Part shown: positions 57,173-64,000 of the stretch, piece after piece | Layout of the letters: every line of letters starts with the position of its first letter | Position numbering within the stretch: position 1 is the first letter of the stretch | NCBI GenBank assembly: GCA_024364735.1 | Contig: JAGFNQ010005392.1 | Location: forward strand, 505,139 to 569,138 | DNA: 64,000 nt | Origin: Boesenbergia rotunda | Taxonomy: Eukaryota > Streptophyta > Magnoliopsida > Zingiberales > Zingiberaceae | Direction of reading: 5' to 3' | The notes under the pieces: model-generated | Told to the model about the DNA's origin: nothing | What the model saw: only the letters and a program-made list of their open reading frames with translations | The model's database searches: none | Program-made: the position numbers and the translations under genes

Positions 57173-60100
57173 CTATTGTGGAATGTCTATGCTATTATCC
57201 AACTCCCAAATCACCACTTTACCATCCAATCCTGAGGCAAATGTTGGTCGTTTAGATACTGGGATGTGAGTGTAAACTAATTAAGGAAAGATCAATGTAA
57301 ATTTCTTACCTGAAGTACTAAAGCATCTCACAACACTTTCACCTGGTTTCCTCAAAGGAATGATGCAGCTGAAAGTCAATCAAACCGTTGTCTTTTAAAA
57401 AAAAAACCAGCTAATGTAGAAAAATGTATTATGTCATTAACTACAAAAATACCTTATGCAGTTTTCATGAGCGCCACCCCTCAGTCGAGATGATTCAACA
57501 GTGTCAGAGTTTGCTACTTTTGATTGACCATACAACTTGCCTAAGGCTTCAGAAAGCTGGGAAAATAAATTACAAAATTATTAACTAACCAAGAAAAAGA
57601 GGCTAGCAAAAGCTAACATCTTTGCCTTATATGTAGATGCAAATAAAATCTAATTTGAACATGCTTTCTTTGATGCAAAGTCGAATTCTATGGAATGATG
57701 GGAAAGGTTCAAAGTTATTAGGAAAGACAATTAAAATTATCATTAAGACCAGAAGGCATAGTTTGCCAAGCAGGGAGGCTGATTTATTCTACTCTTCATT
57801 CTAAAAACATAAATACCCTAAAAGAAACATAAAAGTCAAGTAGTAGTAGAGCGTGCAGCTACTATAGTTCTTAAGTGTCCAATGAAATGCGATTCAAAAG
57901 CCACACTATAAGCAATAAAAATGTGAAGTTGAAAGGGTAAGTTTGCTGTCAAGCTATGTTTTAATGACTATAAGAGAGAAACATTAGATATAAACTTAAT
58001 ACCAGAGCAAGAAAATTGTTCACAATATGGGAGTTGGACCCAGGATCTATAAATTGTGGTTACTAGATCTTTCAAATTTTTATCCAACTGAGAGGAATGG
58101 AATAGAAATATAACTAGTAATTTTCAAAACGTATTATATAACTAAATCATGGCTGATAATAAAACTTAGAGGTGGCCTGGACCCCAGTTGCCCACTAATT
58201 CTAAGGAGATTAACAATGCTCCCCTGACCTACTTTAATAGAAACAACACAAAGACAATGATTAGAACTTGGTTTAGAACGATTGACAAGAAAGAAATCCA
58301 TGCATGCTGAGAAGTTATGGAAACCAGTTGAGTAGCTATGGCCACAAACATTTTGTTTAAGCAATGTAGGCATTTTCTAGCATACCTGTGAACCATACTT
58401 GGAGCTTGATGGTTCAATTTTTCTCTCATCTAAGAATTTTACAAAGCTCCTGATGAAAACAATAATGTCACAGGAGTCAACTGAGTACACAATGGAGAAT
58501 AAAGTATAATAATAGTTGACCGTAAAGATGCATGGATACTAGCAGTATACAGAGTTAATGGCTAAGGAAAGCATACCATAGTCCTGTTTCATCTGAAGTG
58601 AAGATCATAGGGTTGCAGTCAAACCCAACACCAATAACCATTTTTTCAGAAACAAAGAGAATCTGAAAATTTTATTCATCCTATGTAAGTTCAATATGCA
58701 GTAGAAGAGTATCGATATTATAAGGTGAAGTAAAGGGAAAATGCTGACCCACATCACATAAAGGCAAATCGTGCAAGACTACATTTTGTGCCTTGGGAGA
58801 AGATCCGACGTCCTCAATAAAGTAAATCATAGAATTGTGACCTACAAATAGGACCCAATGAAAGATACCAGGTCATAAAAAAGTTTAGACAGATAAAGAA
58901 ACCAATCTAGTCAATAACAATATAACATCTATTATCCACCTATTTTGTATTAGCTATGAAGATTGTCTACTTTTTCCATTTGTGGTTAGACAACTTGTGC
59001 AAGGATTTTATAAGTAAACAAAGCTTATTCTTCATTTAGAAGGATAAGTTGATATTATGGACTATCAACCTAGTGGTTGATAGGAGAGTCTAAAGGTTGA
59101 TTGTGCATTAAGATTAAGGAATGCCTACTTTAATAGAAACAACACAAATACAATGATTAGTGTTTTTTTTTTTTCAAATTCCTATTTGTAATCACATGTT
59201 TGTCACGTCAACATTCTGTTGCATTATGTGTTAGTAGTTGGGGTGTAAAATGCCACTAGTTTGAAAACTCTAGAGGATGTTTTGACAATTGACAATTTCA
59301 GAACTTTGGAGGGAATTTTCAAAAACATATAAACATTGGAGAATGACAAATATTCCCTTAAACTAAAAGGACGAGTTGCCGCAATGCACATTTCAACCAA
59401 GACATGCATCATCATTCCAGCAATTGGTAACCTCTAAGCATGGTACGAACCTTACTGATTTTCACCATTCTCAAACTGACAAATTCTACTGAGGTCCTAG
59501 CTTGTACAATACATACAGCACAGTTAAAAATTATACAAAAGAAAACATATATTGTTAACAGAAAGTTCTCATTGAACTTTTAATATATGGAGAGTGGAAA
59601 AAAATAACCCTTCCAAAACCTACATAGCAGTCCCATTAACCAATAAATTTCATAAAAGAAAATAACTTCAATGGTCCATTACCGAGTAAACATCAATACC
59701 CCTAAAAAATGTATGCAAACAAACAACAGTCAAAGATTATTTGGGGTTATACGGTTGGTTATCCCATCTTTGAAATTTCTGTACAGTCATCATCAATAAA
59801 ATTTGGAACATTAAATCATTCTAATATATAATAGAGTTCTCTCCCTCTACTATTTGAGCCTTCAACCGATTGATTCAATTCGTTTAGCCAAATCAAATGG
59901 TCATCTATGAATGTATCATCTAAATCTGTATTTTTTATTCTATTCATAATTAAAGAGTCATATAACGGCTCTCAGAACAGTATTTTTTTTTTTTTTACAT
60001 TTTTAATAGTCCAACATCTTCATCTCAATGTCCTCATCTCTAGTTAGCACATAACTACATAAGTCTTCGAAACCTCCTTCATATTCCAACTACCCCGTCT

Positions 60101-62821
60101 TAATCGGATCAATGGTTACTTCATTAGTAACACTCATTAAAAATACAATAAGATGAGTAATAAAAAGAAAACGGGAATTGACCAAAGAGCGCACGTAGAT
60201 TTCGGAAATTCTCACACCATGCATCATACTTTGATAATGACCAAAAGGCACACTTATTTTGAATGACCTTCCCATTCTACCCCTCCTGTCAAAGCTAAAT
60301 TTTTAGTCACTTTCCTCTCTCTTTTTGCATGCAACTTTCCTCTCTTATCTTTCATCCGATTAAACATTTCTTTTTTTTTCTCTTTTTTGCATGCATGCAT
60401 GCAACAATCACCATAGTGCTGATTTCTAAAAACTAGCACCGCGGTGGTGGGGAGACCAGATCAGCTCTCGAATCAGGCCCAATGTGAGAGACCAGGCCCA
60501 AGCGTACTAGCTGAAAGTTAATGGAGTACCTCTGGGGAGTCTGAAATAAGTAATAGATGACATCTTTGGACTCCTTGCAATCTTAAAAACTCACAGGACT
60601 TGAAATGAGTACAAGTTGAATTCTCTAGATCGATTAGTGAGTTTTAATCGAAACCCATTGATGGACCTAGGCTTTGGATTTCAACAAACTTACACTCATC
60701 CAATAGGATTGAGTGAGAGGATGATAGATATAATGTCAAATCATGATTCTAATCAAGGAAAGATCTAGTATGGGGAGACCAGGACCACCTGAGATCTGGT
60801 CTCAGATCAGGCCCAAAGTGGGTCAAATTGTAATGCAGCTTCCACTAACGGTGGTTGAGGGGACTAAGAGGTGGATTCATCCCAAGAGAGGATGAGGTAG
60901 GTTCAACAGAATTATATGATCTACAACTACTGCAGTGACCTCAAGAGGTGGGGCCTACCTCTAGAGTAGTCTATTGCACGAGAGAAAACAGAGGACTACC
61001 TTTGATTCATTTTAATTTTTTATTTTTGTAACACGAGAGAAAAGAAAGGAGAACCCACTTGGGCCTAATCAAGCACCATACTTTGATAATGTCCACGGGC
61101 CTGATCAGATCAGTCTCGACCGTGATTTCCTAGGATCAAACTTTTTGTTTATCATTGTAGTACCTCCGGAGAGGCCAAAATAAGTAATGGAGAGCACCGT
61201 TGGCTTCCTTGCAGCCTCAGAAACCTATAGGACCTGAAATGCGTCCAATCGTACTTATTTAGGTCTATAGTGGGTTTCGGTCCAATCGACCTGTCTAAGT
61301 CCATTAATGAGTTTCAATCAAAACCTACTAATGAACCATCCAATTAGACCAATTTAAGTCATGTGAATTTCTAAGGCTGTAAGAAGTCCAACAGTGCCCT
61401 CCATTGCTTATTTCGCCCTTTCTGAAGATATTAAAATGTTATTGGATGAATCAACTAGAACATGATTTTGGTCTCCGAGAAATCTGACCCACATTGATCT
61501 GAATTAGACCAGGCCCGGAGGATATGATCAGACCAGGCTCGTGGTAGTGCTGATTCAAATCCTCCGAGCCTGGTCTGATTCATATCAATGAGGGCTAGAT
61601 TTCCCGGAGACTAAGATCACATTCATTGTTGTAAAAGTCGGTGCCTAGGCCCGCCTAGGCGCCGCTTAGGCGCTAGGCGGCACCCCACCGTGGTGCCGCC
61701 TAATGCCGCCTAGCGCCGCCTAGCACCACCTAGGCACCGATTAAGCGCCGATTAGGCGCCGACTAGGCGCTAGGCGGTAGTCCTCCGTCCGACTACCGCC
61801 TAGCGATTTTTACAACCTTGATCACATTCTAGCTTATTCTTCCAATAATATTTTAACATCTCTAGAGAGGGGAAAATAAATAATGGAGAACAACGTTAGA
61901 CTCCTTACAACCTCAGAGACCCATAGGATCTGAAATGGATCCAATCGGATCTATTCGCTGATAGGCCTAGACATGTCCAATTAGACCAGTCTGAGGCTGC
62001 AAGGAGTCCAACGGTGCCCAGGAGTCTAATGGTGTCCTCTATTACTTATTTTGGTATTTTCGGAGGTGTTAAAATGTATTGAAAGAATCAACTAGAATGT
62101 GATCCTAGTCTTCGAGAAATAAAATGGAGTCTGATCTAAATCACACCAAGCCCGTGGTAGTGTTGATTCAGATCCTCCGGAGAAAAAGGTAATGCAATCA
62201 AGCTGTAGTGCTGATTTTTAATAATCACCACAATAGTTATTGCATGTATGCATGCAAAAGAGAGTAGAGAAGAATGAGAAGAAAAGTTGCATGCACGGGA
62301 GAGAGGAAAAAAAAAGAAAAAAAGGGAAAAAGTTAGATTTGATAGAGGGGTAACAAGGATAAAATGGAAAATTGTGCGCCTTTTTGGCATTTTCAAATCT
62401 TGGGGCACCTTTTGGTTAATTCCAAATATTGGGTGCACCCTTTGGGCATTTCCCGAAAAGAAAATATAATTTTAGCTAGAAAATATAATTAACTAATAAA
62501 ATCACTGCCAATAAAATAATGTGACACGTGCAAATTTTGGAGATCCAACTAATAATAAGGGAAAAGAACAAAAATATTTATTAAGAAAAGAAATCTTCAT
62601 AGAACGTCTAATTTAAAAAAGAAAGACATTTATGCATTAGTATATTCAGAAATCAAGTAACTAAACAAGATGTTATACTGAATAAAAACTGCCAGCTACA
62701 AATGAAGCATGCCAAAGTATATTTAATTGTTCTAACCTGCATATGCCAAGGTATTTCCACTTGGAGACCACCTCACACCAAATGCCCATGTGAAAGAAAG
62801 ATCAAGTTGGGCAATTTGCTG
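57173..62821 (-). CDS. ARPC1: ARPC1, actin-related protein 2/3 complex subunit 1 (C-terminal half; 5' exons beyond window)
   Basis: Seven exons, all GT-AG with phases that join: 62821-62737, 58841-58753, 58662-58577, 58449-58386, 57556-57453, 57368-57310, 57231-57173 (stop TAG 57173-57175). They give 181 residues, about half of the roughly 375 usual in plants. The sequence follows ARPC1 throughout: FTWAFGVRWSPSGNTLAYAG, ILFVSEKMVIGVGFD, LSEALGKLYG, GGAHENCISCIIPLRKPG and the final WD repeat FSTSGLDGKVVIWELD. ARPC1 is a WD40 propeller of the Arp2/3 complex, which nucleates branched actin filaments in the cytoplasm and affects plant cell shape. The exon at 58753 needs donor GTGGGT. The 3.9 kb intron 58842-62736 holds a transposon. 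The visible half is intact. Confidence 0.92.
61160..61440. repeat. Internal foldback module 1
   Basis: Arm 61162-61235 (aaaataagtaatggagagca...) and its reverse complement at about 61370-61432. A related arm is at 60540-60615. Confidence 0.7.
61628..61816. mobile_element. GC-rich MITE inside the Mutator-type element
   Basis: 189 bases with inverted ends gttgtaaaagtcg / cgatttttacaac and an interior of gcctaggcgc/ctaggcgg palindromic units. It interrupts a sequence whose other family copies are continuous. A roughly 9-base repeat containing cacattc on both sides looks like its target duplication. Confidence 0.65.
61865..62085. repeat. Internal foldback module 2
   Basis: A second copy of module 1: arm at about 61868-61935 and its inverted partner at about 61990-62065. 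The partner contains a short internal duplication (gtccaacggtgcccaggagtctaatggtgtcc, as two related halves). Confidence 0.65.
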
Positions 62822-64000
62822 CTTACAACAATACAGGAAAAAAATAAGCATAAAATTTAAGATTATGTAAATGAATCTACAAAGCTTTAAAATATCCAGA
62901 GATCAGCAAACTTCTCAATCTAGCATGAACTATTTCTTATCTGTTATATAGTGTACTGTGCTAAGAGGCTTCAGTTATTGAGCCTATGAAACAACCAATT
63001 TTTTTGGGTCATGGTTCCTACACGTTTAACATTATGGTCCAGCCAGACTAAACAATGGTCCAGTTTTTTTCTTTCACTGACAGCAACAGTGGATCAAATT
63101 ATGAGACAGAATCTTTAACCAATGTCACTACAAAATCTTTAACAAAGGGCCTAACAAATTTGAGTTTTAGAATATGAAGAAAAAATAGGTTCAGCAAGAT
63201 GAATTGTATCCACCATTGAGCTCTATGTAATGCTGCATCACAAGTTATAAGTAATCCTTTAAGTTGTAGCTAATTATGTTTTTGAAGGTACATGTTGATT
63301 TTTTTGAGGTATTACACTTTATCTTTTTGTACAAATATGAATATCATTGGATTTATAAAAGTGAGATCTATTTGAAAATATTTTTTAAGTTCAAAGGAGT
63401 TATTTTAGGCCACCAAGGTGGCTTAGGCCAAATCACTTGGCGGTCTTCCTGTGCACAAAATACACATGGGTATGTACGCATTTCTATAAAGATACTGATT
63501 TCAATTGTGATTGCACCTTTATATTGACACAGAAGTGCATGAAATACAAAAGAGCATGGATGTGTTCCTAGGACAACATTTATTTCAACTGTAGTCTTAC
63601 TTTTGCATTGTGATATGTTTAAATCTATCAAGGTGGTTTATTTATTCATGTGCATGAAATCCTAGAGTAAGTGCATAGCTGTGTCGGTGGGATGACGTTG
63701 ATTCCTATGGACTTGCTTCTGTGTCCTACTGCGTTTAGGTGCATCAAGGTGGTGATGACTCTGGTGCAAGAGTGACCAGTTGAACTAAGGGTATTGTGAG
63801 GGTTTGCTCCCTTTAGAAAGAAATGAAACTCGAGGCATCCATTCGAAAAATCCCAGCTTCAAATGTGCCCTTTAGAAAGAAATGAAGGTTAGGGGGCCCA
63901 TTAGGAAAATTCCCAACTTTTTGTGCACCCTTAAGGTAATTTATACCACAAATTCAATTTCAAGAGATGCCACATGCAAGAGCTAGTTAGGCAGTAAAGA
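62822..64000. other. ARPC1 intron or upstream sequence
   Basis: No exon found on the minus strand. The preceding ARPC1 exon must lie beyond the window. 63830-63930 contains ...aaaattcccaactttttgtgcaccctt, reminiscent of a Mutator-type end, but no partner was found. Confidence 0.4.

Larger units (their letters stand above)
60172..62455. mobile_element. Mutator-type foldback element in the ARPC1 intron
   Basis: Long terminal inverted repeats (about 60172-60440 and 62200-62455) starting CGGGAATTGACC / CGGGAAATGCCC. They are flanked by a perfect 9-base duplication aaaagaaaa (60163-60171, 62456-62464), the length typical of Mutator. 2284 bases with no transposase frame, so non-autonomous. The interior contains hairpin modules (61160-61440, 61865-62085) and a smaller MITE. 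Confidence 0.85.

Noticed and set aside
59062..59083. Perfect small hairpin CTATCAACC-tagt-GGTTGATAG
   Set aside because: Isolated, in AT-rich intron DNA, with no terminator or microRNA-like context; likely chance.
63276..63631. Frames of about 85 codons on both strands near the right end
   Set aside because: Low-complexity, Phe/Ile/Lys-rich, no ARPC1 similarity; intronic.

Overview
The window is plant nuclear DNA. It is almost entirely LTR retrotransposons inserted into one another, with one ordinary host gene at the right end. Evidence for a plant is the Ty1/copia polyproteins with an initiator-Met-type primer site (TGGTATCAGAG), GT-AG introns, a Mutator-type element with a 9-base target duplication, and a split gene for ARPC1, the WD40 subunit of the actin-nucleating Arp2/3 complex. 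I cannot name the species. Family names used here (Copia A, B, C; LTR families X, Y, D; Gypsy-1, -2) are my own labels.

Layout, left to right. 1-20.3 kb: Copia B on the minus strand. It has decayed gag, protease, integrase, RT and RNase H, and downstream of pol lies an intact-looking spliced gene of the 'putative plant transposon protein' type, cut by the window edge. Its 5' LTR is split by Gypsy-1 (7829-18515, target duplication gcgat), an element without pol that encodes a Gln-rich protein. 20.3-48.8 kb: Copia A on the plus strand, cut by two insertions. The first is a solo LTR (family X, duplication aaagg) that contains the gag-only element Y1 (23141-30266, duplication cattc). The second is Y2 (32295-48305, minus, duplication gtgta), which sits in Copia A's 3' LTR. 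Y2 carries gag plus a second spliced gene of the same 'plant transposon' family, and its own 3' LTR is split by the rearranged Gypsy-2 (32977-40190, duplication ggcgc). 48.8-55.4 kb: older debris, namely a LINE remnant and the very decayed Copia C, itself cut by a solo LTR of family D. 55.4-64 kb: unique-looking DNA with the 3' half of ARPC1 on the minus strand. One ARPC1 intron holds a 2.3 kb Mutator-type foldback element (duplication aaaagaaaa) with a smaller MITE inside.

The target duplications give an order of events. Copia A is older than X, B and Y2; X is older than Y1; B is older than Gypsy-1; Y2 is older than Gypsy-2. Most protein genes are broken, and many of the breaks look like C-to-T (or G-to-A) changes, as expected of methylated repeats.

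Three patterns deserve attention. (1) Two unrelated Copia families carry a related gene with a tiny first exon and a phase-2 intron, in sense, downstream of their other genes, where some Copia elements keep an env-like gene. (2) Each LTR family has its own short self-complementary 'word' in an array just upstream of its TATA box, and the same words recur upstream of the internal genes. (3) Minisatellites in two LTR families are built of small hairpins whose stems covary.
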